The notes under the pieces: model-generated
The model's database searches: none
Told to the model about the DNA's origin: nothing
What the model saw: the letters and a program-made list of their open reading frames with translations, nothing else
Translations under genes and position numbers: made by a program
Source of the DNA: Paenibacillus pini JCM 16418
Lineage (GTDB): Bacteria; Bacillota; Bacilli; Paenibacillales; Paenibacillaceae
Reading direction: 5' to 3'
Assembly: GCF_000576305.1 (NCBI RefSeq)
Contig: NZ_BAVZ01000017.1
Span: 1-64,000, forward strand
Length of the DNA stretch: 64,000 nt
Shown: in pieces, positions 1 to 8,892 of the stretch
Position numbering within the stretch: position 1 is the stretch's first letter
Layout of the letters: each line of letters begins with the position of its first letter

Positions 1-110
1 TTTTAATATTGAAGTTTAAATTATAAAGGAGGATACTATTATTTTTGATGGGAGTATAAGTTGTTAAAAAAAGTATGTATTCTAAAATAATTAAAGAAGG
101 ATTGATTCTA

Positions 111-1286
111 ATGAAAAAAGAAATATATAAAGTATTATTTACAGGGAGTATTGCTCTTTCAACTACACTTTCAGGTCTGACTGCTTATGCTTCTCCAGAA
201 ATATCAAAGTCAGAAGGAAATATTACGAATCTTTCTCCTGCAAATGCTGGTATAAACTAGTTAATTATGGAAGCGGAGTCAGATAAGATATCGGCCTATG
301 TTGTTTCATCTGAATTATTAAAGTCTTTTGAAGCAGCAGCTAAGCAGTATAAGGTACCAGTTGATCTACTATTATCTATTGGATGGAATGAATCACGGTT
401 AAATAATTATGATGGAAAACCTAATGCTGACAATGGTTTCGGTATGATGAACTTGGTATCAAATTCTACAAAGACAACCCTTGAACTAGCATCACAAATA
501 ACGGGAATAGAGATCGATAAATTGAAGACAGACGCAGAGAGTAATATTAATGGCGCGGCTGCTGTAATTGCTCAGTACCAGATGGAGCTTAATCCACAAT
601 TAAGTGAATCTCCAACAGTAAGTGATTGGTCAAATGCTATTAAAAAATATTTTCAGTCACCTAATGAAGAATTAAATAATTCTTATTTGGAGGTTGTAAT
701 TGGAACACTAGAGTTAATTAATAGGAATGATAATAGAGTTACCATAGAAGACAGAATACTTATTTCACCATTAGCAGGTTTACCAGTTGTTACTAAAATA
801 TGGAAACCGGCACATTCAACTAATTTTGAAACTGCTAATAGAGGTAGAGGGAGTATAACAAGTTTAGTTATTCATATGATGGAGGGAACATATCTTGGAT
901 CAATAAGTTGGGCACAGCAGCAACATACAGGACCTAGTGCCGCACATTATTATGTAAGATCTAGCGACGGAGAGATAACTCATATGGTAAAAGATAAAGA
1001 TATTGCTTATCATGCTAGATCCGCTAATTCTTATACCATAGGCATTGAGCACGAAGGAAAAATTAGTGAACCTGCATGGCTCACAACATCTATGTATAAT
1101 TCTTCAGCAAAATTAGCAGCGGAATTGTGCTACAGTTATGGAATTCCTGTTGATAGAGCGCATATTAAAGGACATAGTGAATATCCGGATCAAACACACA
1201 CAGATCCTGGACAGTATTGGGACTGGACTTTATATATGAGGTATGTTCAGTCTTGGTATGCCGAGTATGTAAGATATGGAAATTAA
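111..1286 (+). pseudogene. Secreted N-acetylmuramoyl-L-alanine amidase, interrupted by an in-frame amber codon
   Basis: A peptidoglycan amidase gene split by TAG at 258-260. The ATG at 111 follows AGAAGG (95-100) and encodes a signal peptide ending near TAYAS. The same frame continues after the stop into a 339-residue stretch starting at ATG 267. In that stretch, residues 20-110 resemble a lysozyme-like helical domain (VDLLLSIGWNESRL). Residues about 175-335 form an Amidase_2 domain with probable zinc ligands H203, H303 and D313, a spacing like AmpD. No Shine-Dalgarno precedes ATG 267, so restart there would be poor and would give a protein without an export signal. The region is much richer in A+T than the rest of the window, which suggests acquired DNA. 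Amber read-through or a sequencing substitution cannot be excluded. Confidence 0.75.
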
Positions 1287-1302
1287 TGTTTATTTATCAC
1301 AA

Positions 1303-1335
1303 GAAAGCAACATGTTGATGTTGCTTTCATTTTTT
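1303..1335 (+). terminator. Rho-independent terminator after the amidase
   Basis: A perfect 10-bp stem (GAAAGCAACA with TGTTGCTTTC) with a 6-nt loop is followed by ATTTTTT. Confidence 0.85.
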
Positions 1336-1361
1336 AATTATTGCAAACTTGAGGTGAGACT

Positions 1362-1840
1362 ATGATGAAGTTGAAGATATTCCTAATTTTCATATTATTT
1401 CTTGCTGGTTGTAGTAATAAGGAGGAGCCAACATTGAAGGAGGTAGATCTTCTCTAAGTTTCAACAATATTTACTTAGGGTTTACGGAAGAACAAGTTGT
1501 AAAAATTATGGGTTCACCTACCACTACCAATAAAATAAATGAAAATAAAAGATATATTTCGTATACAGGGAATGAAGGGCCATATGCCACATTTTATTTC
1601 ACAGATAATCAACTTATTAAAGGTTACTGGTATCCACCATATTCTGCGGAGGATACTAAAATTCTAAGAAATAAAGGGGAAATTAATCAATTAATATTTA
1701 ATAGTAATCAAAAGGTTGATTGTTATGAGTGGACTATTTGTAATAGTTATGAATCCCTGAAAGGCAAGGAAATCTTAAAAATCCAAACAGACTGGACTGA
1801 CAAGATCATAGATGTGATAACATTAGAGTACGTTAATTAA
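1362..1840 (+). pseudogene. Small lipoprotein with SmpA/BamE-like fold, frameshifted
   Basis: ATG 1362 begins a short lipoprotein leader with lipobox LAGC (FLAGCSNKEE) and stops at TAA 1455-1457. A second frame, open from 1421 and ending at 1840, carries LGFTEEQVVKIMGSPTT. This is the LGxxxxEVxxxxGxP pattern of small SmpA/OmlA/BamE-type or related lipoprotein domains. Joining the two parts needs one extra base between about 1421 and 1457, so this is either a real frameshift or the same one-base loss seen elsewhere in the window. The intact product would be about 155 residues, membrane anchored and outside the cell. The specific function is unknown. Confidence 0.6.
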
Positions 1841-2512
1841 AATGGATAAGTCTCTTGAATAACATATAAATTAATTTCACGATAAATTATTTAGAAAAAG
1901 CCAGTTCACGAATTTTAAGAGCACCTAGTATAATGAAAATGGTAAAACCCCTTAGGATTTTAATCGATAAAAAATATAGGTGTGCTTTCAATATTACAAA
2001 AGTGAAGCTAAGCCTTCTTAAAGCGCGAGAAGGATATAAAGGTGTACACAGATAAAGTAATCCAGTTCCTACTGTTTTCTTTATTGGCTCAATAAACGAT
2101 TAATTTTTCGATATTCCATAGGTGTACAGTCTACATCCTGTTTGAGAGAAGTAGGAATAGTTAGTATAGCCCACTCCTACTTGCGATGGTATTGACGGAT
2201 AAATGAGTAGTTTGGAGCAATTGCTTCGCTACTCTAATCTTAACTTGTATAGTATAGCTTCCGAGGGAAGTACCCGTTTCCTTTTTTAAATAGCCGAGCC
2301 TATTTCCGGACCTCGACTCTCATAATAAGCTGGAATTTGAATATGCGATAAGCATTTCAAAGAGTGAGCTTATTCAAGATATAGAACAATTTCATACCAT
2401 CCATAGTCAAGTATACGCTTGAACCTCAAATACTGATTGTAATTATATACCTTGAGTGTTAATGTGGGTTTATAAAACCAACTATAAAGGTTGGAATTAA
2501 AACCTTGGAGGG
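1841..2512. other. 672-bp gene-poor, AT-rich stretch with decayed coding debris
   Basis: No intact gene is visible. Two fragments stand out. On the minus strand, about 2081-2175 reads an open tail ending CTPMEYRKINRLLSQ, which resembles the C-terminal end of integrase-type transposases (a TPxEYR motif). On the plus strand, 2294-2422 is a 42-codon open run without a start codon. No riboswitch or T-box consensus was recognised ahead of the cysteine synthase gene. Confidence 0.4.
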
Positions 2513-2518
2513 ATGGCT

Positions 2519-3454
2519 TTGTCTAGAATCGCAAAGAATCTTACACACCTCATTGGAAATACGCCTATGCTAGAGCTTACGAATTTTGCACGAAAACATC
2601 AGATAGATGCCACCATTGTTGCTAAATTAGAGTACTTTAATCCCGCAGGTAGTGTTAAAGACCGAATAGGGTTTGCGATGATTACAGATGCGGAGCAAAG
2701 AGGACTTATTAATCAGAATTCCGTGCTTGTCGAGCCGACGAGTGGAAATACGGGGATCGGACTTGCTTTTGCTGCAGCCGCTCTAGGATATCGCTTGATT
2801 ATTACCTTCCCCGAAAGTTTTAGTATGGAACGACGGAAGCTATTATTAGCATATGGAGCCGAATTAGTCCTGACACCAGCCTCCGAAGGAATGGCAGGAG
2901 CTATTCAAAAAGCTGTGGAGATTGCAGCATCACTCCCTAATTCATACATACCCCAGCAATTTAAGAATCCAGCTAATCCAAACATACATAAGACAACAAC
3001 GGCAGAGGAAATTTGGAGAGATACCGAAGGTAAAGTAGATATATTTGTCGGCGGTGTTGGTACGGGTGGCACCATCTCTGGAGTTGGTGAAGCTCTCAAG
3101 CTTAAGAATCCTGCTATTAAAATAGTAGCTGTAGAACCTTTTGATTCTCCGGTACTATCTGGTGGAAATAAGGGGATACATAAGATACAAGGTATTGGCG
3201 CAGGTTTTGTTCCAGATAACTTTAATCGCTCTGTAGTGGATGAGATCATCCAAGTGAAGAATGAGGATGCTATTGAAACAGCGCGTTTTCTAGCCAGATC
3301 CGAGGGGCTCCTCGTGGGTATCTCATCAGGTGCAGCGGCATATGTAGCCGTTCAATTGGCCCGTAGATTAGAGAATATACATAAGAATATTGTTGTACTT
3401 CTACCGGATACAGGTGAGAGATACCTCTCGACAGATTTATTTCCTGAAGAATAA
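2519..3454 (+). CDS. Cysteine synthase family enzyme (O-acetylserine sulfhydrylase type, PLP-dependent)
   Basis: A cytosolic enzyme of the CysK/CysM fold-type II PLP family, which usually makes L-cysteine from O-acetylserine and sulfide. Visible marks are LIGNTPML at the N-terminus, NPAGSVKDR with the Schiff-base lysine, TSGNTGIGLA for substrate binding, GTGGTISG for the PLP phosphate, and ISSGAAA near the C-terminus. Length is about 311 residues, normal for the family. The ATG at 2513 directly abuts GGAGGG (2507-2512), so the TTG at 2519, seven bases from GGAGG, is the better start. It stands alone after a decayed region. Cystathionine beta-synthase-like members of the same fold are an alternative. 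Confidence 0.88.
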   Translation: MSRIAKNLTHLIGNTPMLELTNFARKHQIDATIVAKLEYFNPAGSVKDRIGFAMITDAEQRGLINQNSVLVEPTSGNTGIGLAFAAAALGYRLIITFPESFSMERRKLLLAYGAELVLTPASEGMAGAIQKAVEIAASLPNSYIPQQFKNPANPNIHKTTTAEEIWRDTEGKVDIFVGGVGTGGTISGVGEALKLKNPAIKIVAVEPFDSPVLSGGNKGIHKIQGIGAGFVPDNFNRSVVDEIIQVKNEDAIETARFLARSEGLLVGISSGAAAYVAVQLARRLENIHKNIVVLLPDTGERYLSTDLFPEE

Positions 3455-3648
3455 CTGAAGTACAAGATAACAAAGGTGGGTGGGGCTTCTTCATAGCTTC
3501 ATCCATCTTTGATATTTAAGCTACCACTACAGAATGGTTCAGAATGATGGTTTGATTTTAAATACTATAGATAAGAATAAGTTGAAAGCATATATTTCAT
3601 CTGTTCAATTTACCACTCATCATATAACATCATTAGGGGGACATCACG

Positions 3649-4392
3649 ATGAAAGATTGGTACGAAGAAAGTTTCGGAGAAGACTATTTGCTAGTATATA
3701 AGCATCGCAGTATTGATAATGCAAACCGTGAGGTTAAGCGGATGACTTCATGGCTAAATCTACCTCAAGGGGCATGTGTACTCGATCTATGCTGCGGGAC
3801 AGGCCGTCACTCCCTTGCGCTTGCAGCCGCAGGGTATAAAGTGACAGGTGTGGATTTATCCGAAGTATTACTCCGAGAAGCGCATAAACTTGATGTGAAG
3901 CAGCAAGTAAATTGGAAGCAATCTGATATGCGCAAGCTACCGCTCCCTGGGGGCTTCGATGCCGTGCTTAATTTGTTCACCTCCTTCGGTTATTTCCGTG
4001 AGGATGAGGAGCAAATGAAAGTACTGCATGAGATATATCGAGTGCTGAAGCCAGGTGGACGATTTATTATCGATTTCATGAATAGTCCTTATGTGAGAAC
4101 TCATTTGGTACCGGAATCCACACGTGAGGACGAGGGTCAACAAATACAGGAGCACCGTAAGATCGAGGATGGTTTTGTGAAGAAAGATATTGAGATTACT
4201 GCTGTGAATGGTGAAGGGAAAGCCCGCCATTATAAAGAACGAGTGAAACTGTATACCTATGAAGAGCTTCAGCACATGCTGCAGGCTGCTGATTTAGTGA
4301 TCGACGACGTATATGGAGGATATGAGGATCAGGATAACTACGAGGAAGAATCATCTAAACGTATGATTTTTATTGGACATCGTCCTAACTAA
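3649..4392 (+). CDS. Class I SAM-dependent methyltransferase
   Basis: A 247-residue soluble methyltransferase of unknown substrate. SAM-binding motif I is VLDLCCGTGRHS (about residues 44-55), followed by VTGVDLSE (motif II acid), and EIYRVLKPGGRFIIDFMN, a typical motif of Methyltransf_11/25 proteins. The ATG at 3649 follows AGGGGG at a normal distance. The next gene, a metallo-hydrolase, starts 43 bases downstream on the same strand, so the two may be cotranscribed. Nothing visible identifies the acceptor molecule. Confidence 0.85.
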   Translation: MKDWYEESFGEDYLLVYKHRSIDNANREVKRMTSWLNLPQGACVLDLCCGTGRHSLALAAAGYKVTGVDLSEVLLREAHKLDVKQQVNWKQSDMRKLPLPGGFDAVLNLFTSFGYFREDEEQMKVLHEIYRVLKPGGRFIIDFMNSPYVRTHLVPESTREDEGQQIQEHRKIEDGFVKKDIEITAVNGEGKARHYKERVKLYTYEELQHMLQAADLVIDDVYGGYEDQDNYEEESSKRMIFIGHRPN

Positions 4393-4435
4393 TCCTTGCT
4401 CTTAGTAATAGAACAGAAGGAAGGTTAATCTGATT

Positions 4436-5428
4436 GTGAACATGCCTGAAATTACGAAACATAAAGAAGATGGATTAACTCAAGTTAAAATATCCATGGC
4501 GTATCCACTGCGCTGGGTAAATAGTTATATTCTACATGAAGAAGATGGCGGCGGCGTGACTATTATCGACCCAGGGCCCCGGAATGAAGAGACAGAGGCA
4601 GAATGGGCGCTGGTCATGGACCAGCTCGGGTTCACTTTTACTGATGTGTTGGCAATCGTGCTTACACATCATCACCCTGACCATGTGGGATTATCCGGTT
4701 GGTTTCAAGAACAATCGGGCTGTGAAGTGTGGATATCAGAGCGGGCAGAGCAAGAAAGGCAACTGATGTGGGGGCCACACTCCACCATGGCTGAGGATCT
4801 TCCTGAGCTTTTTCGGGTTCATGGTATGCCGGAAGAATGGGTTAGTCAACTAAAGGCTCATTTGGATAGTTTCCTGACGCAGGTATCTCCTTCGCCTAAA
4901 ATTACGCTTCTGAAGGACGGAATCCCTATTGAAATAGGAGGTCGATCATGGCTTCCTATCGAAACTTGGGGACATGCAGCTGGTCACATATCGCTTTATC
5001 ATCCACAGAGTGGCGTCATCCTCTGCGGCGATGCCGTGCTTCCGCAAATATCGCCGAATGTAAGTCTTACACCGGGGAGCGATCCGCAGCCGTTATATTC
5101 ATTTATGCAGGGATTAGAACGGTTGAAGCAGTATGAGGTCAGCCGAGCTTTTGCGGGACATCGTAATCCGTTCACTCATTATATGGAGCGGCTGGATGCA
5201 CTTCTGGAGCATCACAAAGAAAGGCTGGAACGAGTTCAAGCGATGCTACAGGGCGCTCCGGCAACTGGCTTTGAGATATGCACGGCGTTATTTGGAAATA
5301 GGCTTGGCATACATCAATTGCGGTTTGCCATGTGTGAAGCACTTGCACATACGACGGAGCTGGTGCGGCGTGGACATGTAGAACTCTTTTATAATGATAA
5401 GGGTAAGGCAGCATATAGGTTATTATAA
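4436..5428 (+). CDS. Metallo-beta-lactamase-fold hydrolase
   Basis: A 330-residue cytosolic MBL-fold protein. The zinc motif THHHPDHVG (about residues 81-89) matches HxHxDH. Further ligands are likely in WGHAAGHIS and LCGDAVL, and the final histidine in FAGHRNP. The C-terminal 60 residues form a small helical domain like the winged-helix tail of LACTB2-type MBL proteins. The start is GTG at 4436, preceded by AAGGAAGG (4417-4424), and other nearby starts are possible. The substrate is not predictable from sequence; glyoxalase II-like thioesters and nucleic acids are both known substrates in this family. Confidence 0.85.
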   Translation: MNMPEITKHKEDGLTQVKISMAYPLRWVNSYILHEEDGGGVTIIDPGPRNEETEAEWALVMDQLGFTFTDVLAIVLTHHHPDHVGLSGWFQEQSGCEVWISERAEQERQLMWGPHSTMAEDLPELFRVHGMPEEWVSQLKAHLDSFLTQVSPSPKITLLKDGIPIEIGGRSWLPIETWGHAAGHISLYHPQSGVILCGDAVLPQISPNVSLTPGSDPQPLYSFMQGLERLKQYEVSRAFAGHRNPFTHYMERLDALLEHHKERLERVQAMLQGAPATGFEICTALFGNRLGIHQLRFAMCEALAHTTELVRRGHVELFYNDKGKAAYRLL

Positions 5429-5465
5429 AAAAAAGAGACTGCTCATCAAGAGCAGTCTCTTTTTT
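5428..5465. terminator. Bidirectional terminator between convergent genes
   Basis: A perfect 11-bp stem (AGAGACTGCTC with GAGCAGTCTCT) and a 5-nt loop, flanked by an A run on the left and a T run on the right. It can serve both the plus-strand hydrolase and the minus-strand PgpA-like gene. Confidence 0.9.
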
Positions 5466-5467
5466 GT

Positions 5468-6052
5468 CTATTCTGTTGGAACGTCAGAGATAATTTCATC
5501 GATCGGAGTCACTTGCTGTTCTCGCTCAGCTTGTTTCCGATGGGCGATCCGGCTGCTTGCAGCAGCGGCAATCGCGCCCACAATATCATCCAAAAACGTA
5601 TGAACTTGACCTGTATTTTTATCATTGAGACGCTCCAAAACGCCGGGTTTTAGCTTATCGACATAACCATAGTTCGTAAATCCAATGCTGCCATACACAT
5701 TCACTATAGAGAAGGCGAGAATCTCATCGACACCATACAGACTCTCATCATTAGCGAGCATTTCTTGCAAGGGAGAGAGAAGCTTGCCTTCTTCTGCTAG
5801 GATATCTAACTGAATGCCGGTGAGCACCGCATTTTGTACTTCGCGCTTGCCTAACACTTTCTCCACATTATGCAGACATTCATCCATCGTTAGATCAGGG
5901 TAATATTTCTTCTGCAAGAGCATGACCAGCTCAGCAATTTCATGTAATTGTATGCCTCTTTGATCAAGCCATAGTCTGGTGGCATCGGACACGGACTTGC
6001 TGTTCAGACTGTAGGGTATCTTGGCTTTCTGCGGCTCACTCATCTTCTTCAC
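5468..6052 (-). CDS. Phosphatidylglycerophosphatase A-like protein (YutG/PgpA family)
   Basis: A 194-residue protein of the PgpA family, whose founding member removes phosphate from phosphatidylglycerophosphate in phospholipid synthesis. Family signatures are GVDEILAFSIVNVYGSIGFT and the C-terminal HTFLDDIVGAIAAAAS, with acidic residues expected to bind metal. Like Bacillus YutG, it lacks the several long membrane segments of the E. coli protein. The N-terminal 45 residues are a family extension. The first ATG and a second one three codons in are both possible starts. It is a single gene, divergent from gerM and convergent with the MBL hydrolase. Confidence 0.82.
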   Translation of the reverse strand: MKKMSEPQKAKIPYSLNSKSVSDATRLWLDQRGIQLHEIAELVMLLQKKYYPDLTMDECLHNVEKVLGKREVQNAVLTGIQLDILAEEGKLLSPLQEMLANDESLYGVDEILAFSIVNVYGSIGFTNYGYVDKLKPGVLERLNDKNTGQVHTFLDDIVGAIAAAASSRIAHRKQAEREQQVTPIDEIISDVPTE

Positions 6053-6199
6053 TCCGTTCGTCTATGAATGTGGCTTATCGTTCTGGATAGATTGTAAATG
6101 TCCGCTAGGGATTTGTCCAGTTAGAGTAGTGTATGTTTCATTGTAAAAAATCATTTGATGACCTCAGCAAATATTTAATATAGACCTGCTGTTATTTTT

Positions 6200-6238
6200 T
6201 TGACAAGGAGCTCGTATACATATTAGTACAATCTGTAC
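6200..6238 (+). promoter_or_regulatory. Possible gerM promoter with an inverted repeat
   Basis: TTGACA at 6200-6205 is a good -35. The best -10 at 17-bp spacing (TTAGTA, 6223-6228) is weak. It overlaps a perfect inverted repeat GTACA-ATC-TGTAC (6226-6238), a possible operator. Confidence 0.4.
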
Positions 6239-6257
6239 AAAATGGTTAGGAGGAACA

Positions 6258-7322
6258 ATGCATATGACAAAGTATAAAAAAATTCGCGGCTTTACCGCTG
6301 CCGGATTGCTGGCTGTTCCTGTCATGCTGTCCGGCTGTAATTTAGTCAGCACTAATTCTTCAAAGGAAGTAGATCCGCCGCCATCTCAAGTAGAGCAACA
6401 AATGCTTAATGCCTCGCAAGGGGTTATGAAACAGATGGAGCAGACTGGGGTTCCCACTACGGTATACCTAACGAATGATCACGGCATGCTCGCCCCCGTG
6501 TCATTAGGTATTCCAGCTACAACGGGAACAGCGCATTTGCAGGGAGCATTGGAGAGTTTGGTCGCTGATGGTAAATATGCAGATTACCTACCTGAAGGTT
6601 TTGCGGGAGTACTCCCAGCAGGTACGGAAGTGAAGAATGTAACGGTGCAAAAGGATAAGAAAATGGCAGTAGTCGAATTCAATAAGGATTTTGAAAAATA
6701 TAAAGCACCACAGGAACGCAAAATTTTGGAAGCCATTACGTGGACTTTAACAGGCAATCCTAATGTGGAGAAAGTTCAACTCTGGGTAGATGGCCAGAAG
6801 CTCTCAGAAATGCCAGTCAACGGTACACCGCTGGATGAATCTCTTACCCGTAGCATCGGAATCAATCTCCAACAAGGGGATGGAGCCAGTCTAATGGACT
6901 CTAGTCCAGTTACCGTATATTTCTCGGCTATGTCCCCCGCAGAGACTCAGTATTACGTTCCAGTTACACGTCTTGTAAAAACAGGCCAAGATTCCGTTAA
7001 AGCAGCGCTAAACGAACTGATTCGAGGGCCACAAGAGAATGATGGTCTGGAACGGGTCATGTCAGACGTGACTGCTTTAAAGGATGTGAAGAAGGCGAAG
7101 GACGGAACGGTGACCGTTTCCCTTAAGGACGATATGTTCGCCAAGGATGAGAAGGTCCCATTAGAGTTCCTACAGTCTGTTGTACTGACTGTAGCGGAGA
7201 ATGCTGGAAATCCCAAGGTGAAAATTCAACTTAATGGGGAATCTAAAGTGGTAGGATACGACAACCAGGACTACAGTCAGCCTGTATCCAGACCACAATA
7301 TATTAATCAAATTCCGCTATAA
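6258..7322 (+). CDS. gerM: GerM-like germination lipoprotein with two GerMN domains
   Basis: A 354-residue exported lipoprotein. The lipobox is LSGC with the modified cysteine at residue 27. Two repeats of the GerMN (sporulation/germination) domain follow, roughly residues 65-190 and 215-345, each containing a hydrophobic segment after a VTVYF/TTVYL strand. In Bacillus GerM is needed for spore cortex formation and germination. The gene order gerM-rph-xtp here is the Bacillus order, which supports the assignment. ATG 6258 is preceded by AGGAGG; an ATG two codons later is also possible. Confidence 0.9.
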   Translation: MHMTKYKKIRGFTAAGLLAVPVMLSGCNLVSTNSSKEVDPPPSQVEQQMLNASQGVMKQMEQTGVPTTVYLTNDHGMLAPVSLGIPATTGTAHLQGALESLVADGKYADYLPEGFAGVLPAGTEVKNVTVQKDKKMAVVEFNKDFEKYKAPQERKILEAITWTLTGNPNVEKVQLWVDGQKLSEMPVNGTPLDESLTRSIGINLQQGDGASLMDSSPVTVYFSAMSPAETQYYVPVTRLVKTGQDSVKAALNELIRGPQENDGLERVMSDVTALKDVKKAKDGTVTVSLKDDMFAKDEKVPLEFLQSVVLTVAENAGNPKVKIQLNGESKVVGYDNQDYSQPVSRPQYINQIPL

Positions 7323-7413
7323 GATGCTTCTGATGGGTGCTTTTATTCCTACATTTTGTTAAAATGAAGGTTGCTTAAACAGGATGCTATATAGATGTAG
7401 GAGGCAGAAAAAC

Positions 7414-8171
7414 ATGAGATCAAACGGACGCAGCAGCAATCAGCTTAGGCCAATGAATTTAACAGTAGATGTAAACAAATATGCGGAAGGCTCCGTGTAC
7501 ATTGAGATGGGCGATACCAAGGTGCTGTGTACAGCAACGGTGGAAGAGAAGGTACCGCCATTTTTGAAAGGACAGGGAAAAGGGTGGGTTACTGCGGAAT
7601 ATTCTATGCTGCCAAGGGCAACGCATTCTCGGAATCAACGGGAAGCAGCTCGGGGTAAACTCACTGGCCGGACGATGGAAATTCAGCGGCTCATCGGCAG
7701 AGCGCTTCGCTCCGTTGTAAATCTTCATGCGCTAGGCGAGCGTACGATTACGCTTGATTGTGACGTGATCCAAGCGGATGGAGCACGCGGACGACTTCAA
7801 TTACGGGTTCTTTCGTGGCGCTAGCCATCGCTATTCATAAAATTGCACAACAACATAAGCTGCCTGTATTCCCAATTACGGATTATCTCGCTTCGGTCAG
7901 TGTAGGCGTAGTTGGCGGTCAAACGCTGCTGGACTTGAATTACGAAGAAGATTCCAAAGCCAAGGTGGATATGAACCTAGTGATGACCGGAAGTGGAGCT
8001 TATGTAGAGCTTCAAGGAACAGGTGAAGAAAGTCCATTCACCCGTCAAGAGCTGGATGAACTGCTCCAAATAGGCGAAGCGGGTATCCGTGATATTATTC
8101 TTAAGCAGCAGGAAGTGCTGGGTCCTATTGGACTGATGATCGGCTCAGGTCAGACAGCCAAAGAGGTTTAA
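7414..8171 (+). CDS. rph: Ribonuclease PH (one-base deletion in the reported sequence)
   Basis: A phosphorolytic 3'-5' exoribonuclease that trims tRNA 3' ends. The N-terminal part carries the PH-family core (GDTKVLCTATVEE, GWVTAEYSMLPRAT, REAARGKLTGRT). The frame breaks near 7783: the expected sequence QADGGTRTTSITGSFVAL is restored by one extra G in GGAGCACG. The second half (SVSVGVVGG, LDLNYEEDS, MTGSGAYVELQGTGEE) runs in the shifted frame to TAA 8171. The intact product would be about 252 residues, the normal length. ATG 7414 sits ten bases after AGGAGG (7399-7404). It is followed almost directly by xtp, as in Bacillus. Confidence 0.93.
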
Positions 8172-8172
8172 T

Positions 8173-8801
8173 ATGAATCTCGATACGGACATCATTATTG
8201 TTGCTACGCAGAATAAAGGGAAGGTGAAGGAATTCGAGCATGCTTTTGCTGCACTGGGTAAACAGGTGAAGAGCATGTTCGACTACCCTGAACTGCCAGA
8301 AGTCGTCGAAGATGGGGTTACCTTTGCCGAGAATGCAATGAAGAAAGCGAAGACCGTGGCGATGCACTTGGAATACCTGTGCTTGCCGATGATTCAGGTC
8401 TATGTGTCGATGCTTTGGATGGTAAGCCAGGTGTATACTCTGCCAGGTATGCGGGTGAACATGCTACCGATGAGGAGAATAACCGAAAATTGCTGCGAAC
8501 GCTCGAAGAGCTGAAGCTAGGCGAAGACACGGACCAACCTCTCCTTAGTCCAGCAAGATTCGTATGTTCATTAGTACTGTACAACCCTGCCACAGGCGAG
8601 TCGATCGAAACGTCTGGCGCGGCCGAAGGCTGGATCACAGCCGAGGCAGCTGGAGGAGGAGGCTTCGGATATGATCCACTCTTCTACATACCGGAGTATG
8701 AGAAGACGATGGCTGAACTCACACTAGGACAAAAGCAAGCGATTAGCCACCGTGGAGCCGCATTGCGCAATCTTCTGGATAGGCTGAAATCTGTAGAATA
8801 A
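8173..8801 (+). CDS. XTP/dITP diphosphatase, HAM1/RdgB family (one-base deletion in the reported sequence)
   Basis: A house-cleaning pyrophosphatase that hydrolyses non-canonical purine triphosphates (ITP, dITP, XTP). The start IIIVATQNKGKVKEF is the family substrate-binding motif. The frame is lost at 8370-8371, where GG should be GGG, giving HLGIPVLADDSGLCVDAL. The rest continues in the other frame with KPGVYSARYAGEHA, GFGYDPLFY and ISHRGAALR. The restored length is about 210 residues. The start lies two bases after the rph stop, so translation is probably coupled. A strong terminator follows. Confidence 0.93.
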
Positions 8802-8805
8802 ATGA

Positions 8806-8846
8806 AAGACGCAGAAACAGATGATCTGTTTCTGCGTCTTTTTTTT
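8806..8846 (+). terminator. Rho-independent terminator of gerM-rph-xtp
   Basis: A 15-bp perfect stem (8806-8820 with 8826-8840), a 5-nt loop and six to eight T residues. Confidence 0.95.
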
Positions 8847-8892
8847 GCGTTACGAATTGCTAATGTCACTTTAAATCTATGAGGTATTTCAT

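Noticed and set aside
25..59. A ribosome site AAAGGAGG near the left edge followed by ATG
   Set aside because: The ATG opens only three codons before TAA, so no gene can be supported.
2400..2512. A T-box or SAM riboswitch before the cysteine synthase gene
   Set aside because: No T-box consensus, no terminator/antiterminator pair and no SAM-riboswitch core could be seen.
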